DNA of 64,000 nucleotides from Sporolactobacillus shoreae. Lineage in GTDB: Bacteria > Bacillota > Bacilli > Bacillales > Sporolactobacillaceae. This document shows, piece by piece, positions 26,850 through 38,229 of the stretch. The stretch lies in assembly GCF_004684935.1 (NCBI RefSeq), contig NZ_SRJD01000004.1, positions 158,272-222,271 on the forward strand, in the 5' to 3' direction. The position numbers and the translations under genes are program-made. Numbering within the stretch: position 1 is the first letter of the stretch; each line of letters starts with the position of its first letter. The notes below the pieces were generated by a model. The model was not told the origin of the DNA. It searched no databases and saw only the letters and a program-made list of their open reading frames with translations.

Positions 26850-28169
26850 GTGGCGACGGAAACGAAACACGACCAGATCATGAAATATATACGGAGCCTG
26901 GAGACCGGGAGCCGGATATCAGTCCGGCAGACAGCGAAAAGTCTGAATGTCAGTGAGGGAACAGCTTACCGCGCGATTAAAGATGCGGAAGTGCAGGGCT
27001 TTGTCAGCACGGTCGAGCGCGTAGGGACCATTCGAATCGAAAAAAAGCAGAGACAAAATATAGAAAAACTGACCTTTGATTCGGTTGTCAAAATTGTGGA
27101 CGGCCAGGTTCTGGGTGGGAAAAACGGCCTGTCGAAAACATTGAATCATTTTGTCATTGGGGCCATGGAAATCGACGCAATGAAAAGGTATATTGGTCCT
27201 AATGATCTGATGATTGCGGGAAACAGAGGAATAGTGCACCGCTACGCGTTGAACGAGGGCGCGGCTGTATTGATTACGGGGGGGTTTGAAACCGGCGATG
27301 AAATTCGCGCACTGGCCGACAAACTGCAGCTGCCCGTTATATCGACGTCCTATGATACCTTTACAGTGGCCGCAAAAATAAACCGTGCGATTTACGATCA
27401 GCTGATCAAGAAGGAGATTGTGCACGTTTCAGATATATTGATTCCGCTTTCCAGGACGCATTTTCTCCTGGGTGAAGATTCACCGGCTAGGTGGATTGAA
27501 CTGAATCGGACGACATCGCACAGCAGGTTTCCCGTTGTTGATAAAAAAATGAAGGTGACCGGGATTGTCGCGATGCAGGATGTCATGGCCCATCCCGAGG
27601 CTGAATTTATTTCTGAAGTAATGACCCCGGATCCTCTGACCGTCAGCCCGACGACATCTGTTGCGGCCGCCGCGCATCGCATGATCTGGGAGGGGATTGA
27701 ATGTCTTCCCGTTGTCGACGTTCAGACACACTTGCTCGGAATTATCACCCGACGCGATGTTTTGAAAGCCCTGCAGATGATTCAGCAGCAGCCTCAGATG
27801 GGTGAGACTATTGAAGATCTTGTTTCCGCAAGCCTGGAGGATCTGTCTGAAGATGAGAACGATGCCTTCCGTTTTTCAGTGACGCCCCAGATGACGGATT
27901 ATCTTGGATTTCTGTCATACGGGATCATGACCTCAATGATCATCGCGGCCGGCAGACGTGTTCTGAGTCATCTGAAAAAAGGGGATCTGGTCGCAGACAA
28001 TCTTTCTTTCTATTTTTTTAAACCCGTGCAGATCGAGCAGACTGTGACTGTGCTGCCCAAGGTTCTGGAAAAGACACGGCGTAATGCGAAGCTGGATATT
28101 GAACTATATGTTGACGGTCAGCTTTGCGGAAAAGCTTTGCTCACGGTTCAGTTCATTGACCGATTTTAG
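26850..28169 (+). CDS. ytoI: HTH-DRTGG-CBS-hotdog protein (YtoI-like)
   Basis: A 439-residue multidomain protein: N-terminal winged-helix DNA-binding region (about 5-65, SVRQTAKSLNVSEGTAYRAI), a DRTGG domain (about 75-180), two CBS domains (about 195-310, with ISEVMTPDPLTVSP and GIITRRDVLKAL) and a C-terminal hotdog thioesterase-like domain (about 330-439). CBS pairs usually bind adenine nucleotides, so an energy- or nucleotide-sensing regulator is plausible but unproven. The GTG at 26850 was chosen over 26841 because the N-terminus then matches the family (MATETKHDQI) and GGGTGA is correctly spaced. Confidence 0.9.
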   Translation: MATETKHDQIMKYIRSLETGSRISVRQTAKSLNVSEGTAYRAIKDAEVQGFVSTVERVGTIRIEKKQRQNIEKLTFDSVVKIVDGQVLGGKNGLSKTLNHFVIGAMEIDAMKRYIGPNDLMIAGNRGIVHRYALNEGAAVLITGGFETGDEIRALADKLQLPVISTSYDTFTVAAKINRAIYDQLIKKEIVHVSDILIPLSRTHFLLGEDSPARWIELNRTTSHSRFPVVDKKMKVTGIVAMQDVMAHPEAEFISEVMTPDPLTVSPTTSVAAAAHRMIWEGIECLPVVDVQTHLLGIITRRDVLKALQMIQQQPQMGETIEDLVSASLEDLSEDENDAFRFSVTPQMTDYLGFLSYGIMTSMIIAAGRRVLSHLKKGDLVADNLSFYFFKPVQIEQTVTVLPKVLEKTRRNAKLDIELYVDGQLCGKALLTVQFIDRF

Positions 28170-28222
28170 TTGATCGGGAAATCCTGGTTCAGAAAAAATT
28201 TTATTGCTTGGGGGAGCATCGA

Positions 28223-29155
28223 TTGATCGATCAGATTCTTGAAGAAATTCGCCGTTATGAGACTATTATTATTCACCGCCATGTCAGACCCGACCCGGAT
28301 GCACTTGGATCCCAGGGGGGGCTGGCTTCCTTGATCAGGGACAATTTTCCCGGAAAACGGGTTTATATTGTCGGCGAAGAAACAGAGGATCTGCGGTTTC
28401 TCGTGCGAATGGACGAGATCGCTGATTCTGCGTATGCAGGCGCGTTGGTGATCGTCTGTGATACGGCAAACCAAGAACGAGTATCCGATAGCCGTTATTC
28501 CTGCGGAGCACGTATCATTAAAATTGACCACCATCCGCTTGTCGACTCTTACGGGGAGCCTCAATGGGTTGAAACGAGTGCCAGTTCAACAAGCGAAATG
28601 ATTACTTCCATCTATAGAAATCATCCCGAGCTTGTTCTGACCGGACAGGCAGCGAGACTGCTTTTTGCCGGTATTGTCGGGGATACAGGACGGTTCCAGT
28701 TCAGCAACGTGACGGAAGAAACTTTTCTCTCAGCCGCCGAATTAATGAAAAAGCCGTTTGACCGACAAAAATTCTTCGATACGCTTTACCAGAGAAAACT
28801 TGCAGTAGTCCGTTTGAACGGGTATGTGCTGCAGCATTTCACACTGACAGATGAAGGTGTCGGATTTATAAAACTTCCACTTGATCTGATCCATTCCTTC
28901 CATCTGCAATCGTCTGATGCATCGACACTGGTTAATTGCTTTTCAACGACCGAAGGATTAAAAGCATGGGTTCTTTTTTCAGAAGAAGAGGGGCTGATAC
29001 GCGCGCGGATACGGTCAAAAGGTCCGGAGATCAATCAGCTTGCCGCTCGCTATCATGGAGGCGGCCATCCTCTGGCATCCGGTGCGACAGTGTATAGCTG
29101 GGACGAAGCAGACGGGCTGATCGCTGATTTGAAAGTTTTGTGCAGCCGAACATAA
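28223..29155 (+). CDS. nrnA: bifunctional oligoribonuclease / pAp phosphatase NrnA
   Basis: A DHH-DHHA1 phosphoesterase of 310 residues that degrades nanoRNA and dephosphorylates 3'-phosphoadenosine-5'-phosphate. DHH motif in KIDHHPLVDSYG, early Asp motif RHVRPDPDALGSQGG, mid-protein GDTGRFQF, and the DHHA1 substrate-binding GGGHPLASGA near the C-terminus. The TTG at 28223 has GGGGGAG 7 nt upstream; the earlier TTG (28208) is part of that ribosome site. In B. subtilis ytpI separates ytoI from nrnA and ytrIH separate nrnA from dnaE; all are missing here. Confidence 0.94.
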   Translation: MIDQILEEIRRYETIIIHRHVRPDPDALGSQGGLASLIRDNFPGKRVYIVGEETEDLRFLVRMDEIADSAYAGALVIVCDTANQERVSDSRYSCGARIIKIDHHPLVDSYGEPQWVETSASSTSEMITSIYRNHPELVLTGQAARLLFAGIVGDTGRFQFSNVTEETFLSAAELMKKPFDRQKFFDTLYQRKLAVVRLNGYVLQHFTLTDEGVGFIKLPLDLIHSFHLQSSDASTLVNCFSTTEGLKAWVLFSEEEGLIRARIRSKGPEINQLAARYHGGGHPLASGATVYSWDEADGLIADLKVLCSRT

Positions 29156-29193
29156 AGCTATCTTGAAAAAACCGATAGAGAGGAGCGCGCGGC

Positions 29194-32100
29194 ATGCCTT
29201 TTGCGCATTTGCATGTTCACAGTGAATACAGCCTTCTGGGCAGCACTTGCCGAATCGGCAGTCTCGTTGAACGGGCCGCAAGTATTGGGCAGACGGCACT
29301 GGCTCTCACGGATAAAAATGTCCTGTATGGCGTGATTCCATTCTACAACGCATGTAAAAAAGCCGGCATTCATCCGGTAATCGGACTGGAACTGTCCATT
29401 GATCCCGGTTTGGGTGACGAAAACTCAGAACGAAGCGGGCAGGAGCCCGGGATTCTGATCGTGCTTGCGGAAAACCGGACCGGATATGTGCACCTTGTCA
29501 AGCTTGCGTCACTTGTTCAATGTCGGAAGGACAAGCGGGTCGGATTGAGCGCTCTTGCCGGTTATGCGGAAGGCCTGATCGTTTTATCCGGCGGCGAGGC
29601 AGGCACTGTCGATCTTCTTCTTTCCAGGGGGAAAGTAGAACAGGCAGAACTCTTTATAAAAAAATTAAGCACTATTTTTCCTAATCGATTTTATCTCGAA
29701 TGTCAGCGACGGGGATCAGTCAGAGGGAGTCAGGCGGAGCAGGCAAAAATTGCATTGAGTCGGACATTGTCAGTCCCGCTAGTTGCAACAAACGGGATTC
29801 GTTATCTGGACGGCAGTGACGCCCGAGCATATTCCTGCCTGAGGTGCATTGATAAGGGCACGAAACTCGGAGACGAATGGACAGTTGAAACATCCGACAA
29901 TGATTTCAAATCCACAGAAGAAATGAGCCGCAGGTTCTCCGATATGCCCGAAGCCGTTGAAGCCAGCGGACAAATTGCTGCCCGCTGTCACGTTGATTTT
30001 TCATTTGGACGAATGAGGCTTCCGGCTTTTCCCGTGCCCGAGGGAAGCACATCGGAACAAGTGCTGAGGGATCAATGTGAGCTCGGGCTACGCCGGAAGT
30101 ATTCAGGGGTTACGGAACAAATCCGGATGCGTCTGGAGAAAGAATTGGCAATTATCAACCAGATGGGGTTTAATGATTATTTTCTGATTGTCAGCGATCT
30201 GATCCGTCATGCCAAAAATTCAGGCTTTACACCAGGTCCGGGCAGGGGTTCTGCAGCTGGATCGCTTGTCGCATACATATTGGATATTACAGAGGTAGAC
30301 CCACTGAAATACCATTTGCTTTTTGAACGCTTTCTGAATCCGGAACGTGTTACAATGCCGGATATTGATATGGATTTTCCTGACGTGGACAGAGATAAAA
30401 TGATTATTTATGCTTGCAGAAAATATGGGAAAGACCATGTTGCCCAGATCATTACCTTCGGGACGCTTGCCGCTAAAGCGGCGATCCGCGATGTCGGCCG
30501 CGCTCTCGATTCAGATCCGCGTCTTGCCGACAGAATGGCACGGCTGATTCCATCATTTCCCAAGATGACGCTTGAGAAGGCTGTAAAAGAATCGCCAAAA
30601 CTGCGAGCGATGCTTCGTGAGTCCAGTGAGGCGGCTGCCCTTTTCACTCTCGCGAAACAGATCGAAGGCCTGCCCCGGCATTCTTCCATACATGCCGCGG
30701 GTGTTATATTCAGCGACAGCTCGTTGACGGACATTGTCCCGGTTCAGGAAGGACATGATGGTATTTTCGTTACTCAGTATCCGATGGAAGTCCTGGAATC
30801 GCTGGGATTGCTCAAAATTGATTTTCTCGGCCTCCGCAATCTCACTTTTCTCAGAGAAGTGATCCGCAGAGTTTCCGGAATCATCGGGAAAGAATTAACT
30901 GCAGAAGCGATTCCGGCGGATGATCCCGCAACTTTTCAGATGCTGGGAAAGGGTGACACAACCGGCATTTTTCAGCTTGAATCGGATGGAATGCGCCAGG
31001 TTTTGCGGAAACTGAAACCGACCGACTTCGAGGACATCGTTGCCGTTCTTTCTCTGTATCGCCCGGGTCCGGCTCAGTTTATCGATCTTTACATCAAACG
31101 GAAACACGGCGATGATCCGGTCGTCTATCCTCATTCTGATCTTGAAGAGATTCTCGCGCCGACTTTCGGTGTGATTGTCTATCAGGAACAGATCATGCAG
31201 ATTGCAGTGAAAATGGCCGGATATTCACTGGGTCAGGCTGATATTCTGCGTCGCGCGGTTTCAAAGAAGAAGCTGGGAATGCTGGAGGACCAGAAAAAAG
31301 ATTTTCTCAGCGGGAGCCTGAATCATCACTACAGCCTGGAAACCGCGGAAAGGATTTTTGATTTGATTGTCCGGTTTGCGAATTACGGATTTAACCGGTC
31401 ACATGCTGTCGCCTACGGTTTTGTCTCCTATCGCCTGGCTTATTTGAAAGCCCACTATCCCCAGGCCTTTATGGCCTGCCATCTTTCAAGTGTGTCCGGT
31501 AATGCCGAAAAGGTGAATGCGTCCGTGCAGGAAATCCGCAGAACAGGAATGGCACTGTTTCCCCCGTCAGTCAATCGGAGTGAATTGACTTTTGAGCCCG
31601 AGGGGCAGGGGATACGTTTTGGTCTCATCGCTATTAAAAACCTGGGTGGGGGCGCGATTAATGAGATTGTTAATGAACGTGCAAAGGCAGGTGCGTATCG
31701 CAGCCTCTTTGATTTTTGTCGGCGTGTGTCACTGCGCCGGGTAAACCGAAAAGCTATTGAATCGATCATCTTTTCCGGAGCAATGGATGAATTAGGCGCA
31801 GACCGGGCGATTTTGCTGGCTTCACTGGATCAGGCCATCCGTTCCGGAGAAGAGGAGCAGAAAAATATTGCCGGCCAGGAGACATTCCGGTTGCCTGAAA
31901 GCGACGCAGAGGACTATACGGATGTCCCCCCACTGACTTCCAGGGAGAAACTTCATTACGAACGGGAAGCACTGGGCATGTATCTGTCCTCACATCCGTT
32001 AGAGAGATTCAGAAAAAATTTTCCACCTGGCTTTTTGACGATTGCTCAGATGAATCAGATAAATTTGTCTCATCAGGCTCAATCGGTGTTTCTGGCCGTA

Positions 32101-32592
32101 CTGGTTGAAGAATCAAAAAATATCAGGACAAAATCAGGTCAATCGATGGCTTTTCTTTCACTGAGTGATGAGTCCGGATCGGCAGAGGCCGTCTGCTTCC
32201 CGGCACAGTTTGATAAAAGCCGTGATCTCCTCCAGAATGATCGGTTATTAGTGGTTGAGGCGCGACTGTCAGAAAAAAAAAGCGGCCGGGGCAATCAGCT
32301 TAATATTGAACGGGCGGAACCATTAAACGACTACTTTCAGAAAAAGAACGCGGTTCTGTTTGTAAAAATTGACAAAGCACACCATCATCCAGAAGTGCTG
32401 GCACGACTAAAAACAGTCATCCGGAAATTTTCAGGGACCCACAGGGTTGTTCTGCACTATGAACAGAACGGGAAAACACTTGCGCTCGCACCGGATTTTG
32501 CAGTTTCATTGAATCAAGGATTTTTAGAGGATATACGGAAACTTCTCGGATCTGAAAACGTGACAGTCAGGCCCGGCAGGATTTTTTCTTAA
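29194..32592 (+). CDS. dnaE: DNA polymerase III alpha subunit DnaE
   Basis: A C-family polymerase of 1132 residues, in Bacillota the primer-extending partner of PolC. Order: PHP domain (1-210, starting FAHLHVHSEYSLLGSTCRI), palm with PGRGSAAGSLVAYILD and the catalytic acidic cluster PDIDMDFPD (Asp390/Asp392), fingers, helix-hairpin-helix region, and a C-terminal OB fold (about 970-1060). No 3'-5' exonuclease domain, unlike PolC. ATG start behind GAGAGGAG. It follows nrnA by 38 nt; no terminator is evident after it. Confidence 0.96.
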   Translation: MPFAHLHVHSEYSLLGSTCRIGSLVERAASIGQTALALTDKNVLYGVIPFYNACKKAGIHPVIGLELSIDPGLGDENSERSGQEPGILIVLAENRTGYVHLVKLASLVQCRKDKRVGLSALAGYAEGLIVLSGGEAGTVDLLLSRGKVEQAELFIKKLSTIFPNRFYLECQRRGSVRGSQAEQAKIALSRTLSVPLVATNGIRYLDGSDARAYSCLRCIDKGTKLGDEWTVETSDNDFKSTEEMSRRFSDMPEAVEASGQIAARCHVDFSFGRMRLPAFPVPEGSTSEQVLRDQCELGLRRKYSGVTEQIRMRLEKELAIINQMGFNDYFLIVSDLIRHAKNSGFTPGPGRGSAAGSLVAYILDITEVDPLKYHLLFERFLNPERVTMPDIDMDFPDVDRDKMIIYACRKYGKDHVAQIITFGTLAAKAAIRDVGRALDSDPRLADRMARLIPSFPKMTLEKAVKESPKLRAMLRESSEAAALFTLAKQIEGLPRHSSIHAAGVIFSDSSLTDIVPVQEGHDGIFVTQYPMEVLESLGLLKIDFLGLRNLTFLREVIRRVSGIIGKELTAEAIPADDPATFQMLGKGDTTGIFQLESDGMRQVLRKLKPTDFEDIVAVLSLYRPGPAQFIDLYIKRKHGDDPVVYPHSDLEEILAPTFGVIVYQEQIMQIAVKMAGYSLGQADILRRAVSKKKLGMLEDQKKDFLSGSLNHHYSLETAERIFDLIVRFANYGFNRSHAVAYGFVSYRLAYLKAHYPQAFMACHLSSVSGNAEKVNASVQEIRRTGMALFPPSVNRSELTFEPEGQGIRFGLIAIKNLGGGAINEIVNERAKAGAYRSLFDFCRRVSLRRVNRKAIESIIFSGAMDELGADRAILLASLDQAIRSGEEEQKNIAGQETFRLPESDAEDYTDVPPLTSREKLHYEREALGMYLSSHPLERFRKNFPPGFLTIAQMNQINLSHQAQSVFLAVLVEESKNIRTKSGQSMAFLSLSDESGSAEAVCFPAQFDKSRDLLQNDRLLVVEARLSEKKSGRGNQLNIERAEPLNDYFQKKNAVLFVKIDKAHHHPEVLARLKTVIRKFSGTHRVVLHYEQNGKTLALAPDFAVSLNQGFLEDIRKLLGSENVTVRPGRIFS

Positions 32593-32617
32593 TATTTGCG
32601 GATCCCTCTGTTATAAT
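32589..32617 (+). promoter_or_regulatory. possible promoter for the accDA-pfkA-pyk group
   Basis: TATAAT at 32612-32617 with a weak TTAATA (32589-32594) 17 nt upstream. It directly follows the dnaE stop and is the only good -10 before accD. Confidence 0.45.
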
Positions 32618-32843
32618 AATGAAGTTTGGAAGCTTTTCGATATGCAGCCGGATAGAGTGAGACCGCGATTAAAAAGCTCCCCTGGTTCATAATGCGCTCT
32701 TGCAGTCATCGATTGATTGTTGCGAAAATAGGCGAAGTGCGCAGAAAACAATCGACGATTCAATGAATAAACAGTGACTAAAAGATGAATTGTTGATCAT
32801 GATGCCCGGGTTTTTGCTTTGAACAAGATAGAGGGTGATATAC

Positions 32844-33700
32844 TTGATAAAGGATTTTTTTGTTAAAAAGAAAAAATATGCGACGGTCCCTTCGGTGCGT
32901 GCCAGACAGGATGTTCCCGAAGGTATTGTTATGAAATGCCCGAAGTGCAAGAAAATCATGTACGTCAAAGAACTGAAGAAGCACCTGTATGTCTGCCAGT
33001 CATGCGACTATCATTATCCCCTAGGGGCCTTTGACCGTGCGGAAATGATTTTCGATGACGGTACTTTTGAAGAATTTGATAAAGACATGATATCGAAAAA
33101 TCCGCTTCAGTTTCCAAACTATATGAACAAGCTTGAAAAAGACAGGCTTAAAACCAAACTGAACGAAGCGGTTATGACGGGCAGGGGCAAGATCGAAGGG
33201 CTGGCTACTGCAGTTGCCATTATGGATAAAGGATTCCGCATGGGCAGCATGGGTTCCGTCGTGGGCGAAAAAATCACACGTATGATTGAGTATGCGGACA
33301 AGGAAGGACTCCCGGTGATCATTTTCTCCGCATCGGGAGGAGCGCGTATGCAGGAAGGTATGCTCAGCCTGATGCAGATGGCCAAAACGAGCGCTGCTCT
33401 GAAGACATTCAGTGAAAACGGCGGCCTTTACATCTCGGTGATGACCCATCCGACGACAGGCGGCGTCTCAGCAAGTTTTGCTTCACTTGGAGACTTTAAT
33501 TTTGCTGAACCTGGGGCGCTGATCGGCTTTGCCGGGCGAAGAATTATTGAACAGACGATTGGCGAGAAACTGCCGGAAGACTTTCAAACTGCCGAGTTTC
33601 TTCTGAAGCACGGACAGCTGGATCAGGTAGTGCCGCGAAGCGAGCTGAGACAGGTTCTTTCAAAGGTATTGTCGATACATGACCAGGGAGGTGCTGCCGG

Positions 33701-33716
<16 letters not shown>
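32844..33716 (+). CDS. accD: acetyl-CoA carboxylase carboxyltransferase subunit beta
   Basis: Transfers carboxyl from carboxybiotin to acetyl-CoA together with AccA, giving malonyl-CoA for fatty-acid synthesis. 290 residues. The N-terminal four-cysteine zinc ribbon (CPKCKKIM...CQSCDYHY, about 30-55) is intact; the crotonase-fold core has [10 protein letters not shown] and [12 protein letters not shown]. The TTG at 32844 gives the family N-terminus [16 protein letters not shown] and has AGAGGGTG 8 nt upstream; the GTG at 32835 lies within that site. It overlaps accA by 16 nt. Confidence 0.96.
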
Positions 33717-35696
<1,980 letters not shown>

Positions 35697-35787
35697 GAGA
35701 AAGTTCGGAAAGAATAAGGAGGCCGGTAACCCGGCTGCTCGTACTTGTGATATTTTGAACAATCTCAAAAAATTAGCTGGGGGTATT

Positions 35788-37233
35788 ATGATGAGAAAAA
35801 CCAAGATTGTCTGCACACTGGGCCCTGCAAGTGATTCAGTTGAAGTTCTCGTTAAATTGATCAATGCGGGAATGAATGTTGCACGTTTCAACTTTTCACA
35901 CGGAGATCATGAGGAACATCATCAGAAGGTTGTCAACCTGCGTGAAGCGATGAAGATCACTGGCAAGACGATTGGTATCCTGCTTGACACAAAGGGACCG
36001 GAAATCCGCACGCATGACATGGCGACTCCCGAAGTTCTGCTGGAAGAAGGCAAATCTGTTGATATTTCGACAACCGAAGTTGCAGGCACAGCAGAAAAAT
36101 TTTCGATCACCTATGCAGAATTGATCAACGATGTCAGCGTTGGATCGCGCATTCTGATTGATGACGGCCTTGTTGAACTGGTTGTAACAGGCATTGACAA
36201 GGAACAGGGACTCATTCATAACAAGATTATGAATACAGGCGTCCTGAAGAGCAAGAAAGGAATTATCGTCCCTAACGTCAGCATTAATCTTCCGGGCATG
36301 ACAGAAAAAGATGCCAATGATATCGTATTCGGAATCGGCGAAGGCATTGATTTCATTGCTGCTTCGTTTGTCCGCCACGCGTCGGATGTTCTTGCTATCC
36401 GCAAACTGTGCAAGGAAAACGGTGCTGAAGATGTCCATATCTTCCCTAAGATTGAAAGCCAGGAAGCTGTAGACAACATCGATGAGATCCTTGAAGTTTC
36501 CGACGGCATCATGGTTGCCCGTGGCGACCTGGGTGTTGAAATTCCGCCGGAAGATGTTCCACTCGTTCAGAAGAGATTGATCAAGATGTGCAATAAAGTC
36601 AGCAAGACAGTTATTACAGCAACTCAGATGCTCGATTCCATGATCAGAAACCCTCGCTGTACGCGTGCCGAAGCCAGTGACGTTGCGAACGCCATCTTTG
36701 ACGGTACGGACGCGATTATGCTTTCAGGCGAAACGGCTTCTGGTAAATGGCCGGTTGAGGCTGTTACGACAATGAACAACATTGCGTCGAAAACAGAAAC
36801 AGCGCTTGATTATCACTCGATTCTCAGCAAACTGAGCGAATCCAGTGATGCTACAGTTACCGCCGCAATTGGCGAAGCGGTTGCGCATACGGCACTCAGT
36901 CTTGATGTGGATGCCATCATCTCGTCAACGGTCAGCGGCTATACGGCGCGCGTCGTTTCCCACTATCGTCCGAAGGCTCCGATCATTGCTGTCACGAATT
37001 CAGAACGTGTCGCTCATAAAATGTGCCTCGCATGGGGTGTGACACCGGTCTTGGCAGAACTTGCTACAACGACTGATGAAATGTTCGAAATTGCCGTTGA
37101 CAGTGGCGTTAAATCAGGACTTGTCAACAATGGAGACTTGGTTGTTATCACAGCCGGACTCCCAGTTGCCGCAAAGGGCAAGACAAATGTTCTCAGAGTA
37201 CACCGTGTAGGCGAAAGCCTGACGGAAGCCTAA
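35788..37233 (+). CDS. pyk: pyruvate kinase, short form
   Basis: Converts PEP and ADP to pyruvate and ATP. 481 residues: barrel A domain from [12 protein letters not shown] and [16 protein letters not shown] domain about 70-170, catalytic region [12 protein letters not shown] and [32 protein letters not shown], and a C domain ending [15 protein letters not shown]. subtilis and many relatives carry a further ~100-residue C-terminal PEP-utiliser-like domain; it is absent and the downstream DNA shows no remnant. Tandem ATGs at 35788/35791 follow GGGGGT; the open frame upstream overlaps the pfkA end and is not used. Confidence 0.96.
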   Translation: MMRKTKIVCTLGPASDSVEVLVKLINAGMNVARFNFSHGDHEEHHQKVVNLREAMKITGKTIGILLDTKGPEIRTHDMATPEVLLEEGKSVDISTTEVAGTAEKFSITYAELINDVSVGSRILIDDGLVELVVTGIDKEQGLIHNKIMNTGVLKSKKGIIVPNVSINLPGMTEKDANDIVFGIGEGIDFIAASFVRHASDVLAIRKLCKENGAEDVHIFPKIESQEAVDNIDEILEVSDGIMVARGDLGVEIPPEDVPLVQKRLIKMCNKVSKTVITATQMLDSMIRNPRCTRAEASDVANAIFDGTDAIMLSGETASGKWPVEAVTTMNNIASKTETALDYHSILSKLSESSDATVTAAIGEAVAHTALSLDVDAIISSTVSGYTARVVSHYRPKAPIIAVTNSERVAHKMCLAWGVTPVLAELATTTDEMFEIAVDSGVKSGLVNNGDLVVITAGLPVAAKGKTNVLRVHRVGESLTEA

Positions 37234-37326
37234 ACACTCAGATATCCCTGAAAAGTGTTTTAGGTGTTTGTCCGAGTTCAGTATAAAAATCTTTTGATTT
37301 TTCTTCATGAATAGCATGGTTTATGA

Positions 37327-37358
37327 TAAGAGAAGGTGCGATATCGTACCTTCTCTTA
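37327..37358. promoter_or_regulatory. 32-bp near-perfect palindrome before the thioesterase gene
   Basis: Arms TAAGAGAAGGT and ACCTTCTCTTA are perfectly complementary (11 bp); the 10-bp centre is itself palindromic with one mismatch. It starts directly at a TATGAT hexamer and ends about 15 nt before the GGAG of the thioesterase gene. It could be an operator or the pyk terminator, though no clean U tract follows. Confidence 0.6.
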
Positions 37359-37384
37359 AATTTTAAGGATCGGAGTGCTTTTTT

Positions 37385-37807
37385 TTGGAAACTTCCAGGA
37401 CACGAATTGTAGCAAGATATAATGAAACAGATAAAATGGGCATCATTCATCACAGCCAGTATGTGAACTGGTTCGAGGTGGCCCGAACGGATTGGATCAG
37501 GCAGTCTGGACTTTCCTTTCGCCAGATTGAGGAAAGAGGGCTGATGATGCCAGTCATCGGTATTGAAGCGCACTACCATTTACCGGCAAAATATGACGAC
37601 GCAGTGATTGTAGAAACGTCAATTCAGAGCTATGACAGTATTAAAATGAGTTTCAATTATAGGGTCATTAGAGAATCTGATGGCGCATTGCTCGTCGATG
37701 GCGTCAGCTCACATTGCTTTACAGATGATCGGATGCACCCCGTTTCCCTGAAAAAGAAAGATCCTGAACTGAACAGGCTGATCGCCGGCGAGGTTGGCCT
37801 GTTATGA
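37385..37807 (+). CDS. acyl-CoA thioesterase, YbgC/4HBT hotdog family
   Basis: A 140-residue single hotdog domain. The catalytic-Asp signature is present as ARYNETDKMGIIHHSQYVNWFEVAR (Asp16, His22 region, given here as its key residues), typical of the YbgC/FadM-like 4HBT group hydrolysing acyl-CoA thioesters; substrate chain length unknown. The start is TTG at 37385 with GGAG about 10 nt upstream. Its stop overlaps the fxsA start (ATGA). B. subtilis does not have a thioesterase gene between pyk and ytzA as far as I recall. Confidence 0.85.
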   Translation: METSRTRIVARYNETDKMGIIHHSQYVNWFEVARTDWIRQSGLSFRQIEERGLMMPVIGIEAHYHLPAKYDDAVIVETSIQSYDSIKMSFNYRVIRESDGALLVDGVSSHCFTDDRMHPVSLKKKDPELNRLIAGEVGLL

Positions 37808-38229
37808 ATCGATATTGGGTAGAATGGTCCCGAAAATTCTGGATCTGGTTCCTGATCTATGTTCTTGCAGAAATCAGTTTGCTTATTTGGGTGGGGCGGC
37901 AGTTCGGCGTATTGAATACCCTACTGCTGCTCCTGATCAGCGCAATTTTAGGAATCTGGACCGTTCGAAAACAAGGCTTTTCAATTCTTCAGAAAATCAG
38001 GGATGATCTCAGCGAGCGCAGGATTCCCGGAAACCCGCTTCTGGACGGCCTTTGTCTGATTCTCGGAGGATTTCTGTTCGTGATTCCCGGCTTTATCAGT
38101 GACGCGGCGGGTCTGCTTCTGCTGATCCCGAGACTGAGAGTCTGTATGAGGAAAAAATTTATAATTTGGATCCAAAACAGGATCAGCCAGGGAAACGATA
38201 CGTTCATTTTCTTCAGAAAAAGAATTTAG
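37804..38229 (+). CDS. fxsA: FxsA family membrane protein (YtzA-like)
   Basis: A 141-residue membrane protein with about three or four hydrophobic segments and the FxsA signature region (GNPLLDGLCLILGGFLFVIP, GFISDAAGLLLLIP). Overproduction of E. coli FxsA relieves phage T7 exclusion by F plasmids; the normal role is unknown. It starts on an ATGA overlap with the thioesterase gene and its end overlaps the convergent ytvI by 4 nt. B. subtilis has ytzA at the same place after pyk. Confidence 0.88.
   Translation: MNRYWVEWSRKFWIWFLIYVLAEISLLIWVGRQFGVLNTLLLLLISAILGIWTVRKQGFSILQKIRDDLSERRIPGNPLLDGLCLILGGFLFVIPGFISDAAGLLLLIPRLRVCMRKKFIIWIQNRISQGNDTFIFFRKRI

Noticed and set aside
37232..37261. AAACACT...AGTGTTTT hairpin as the pyk terminator
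   Set aside because: Weak AT-rich 7-bp stem with a 15-nt loop and only a four-T run; not called as a terminator.
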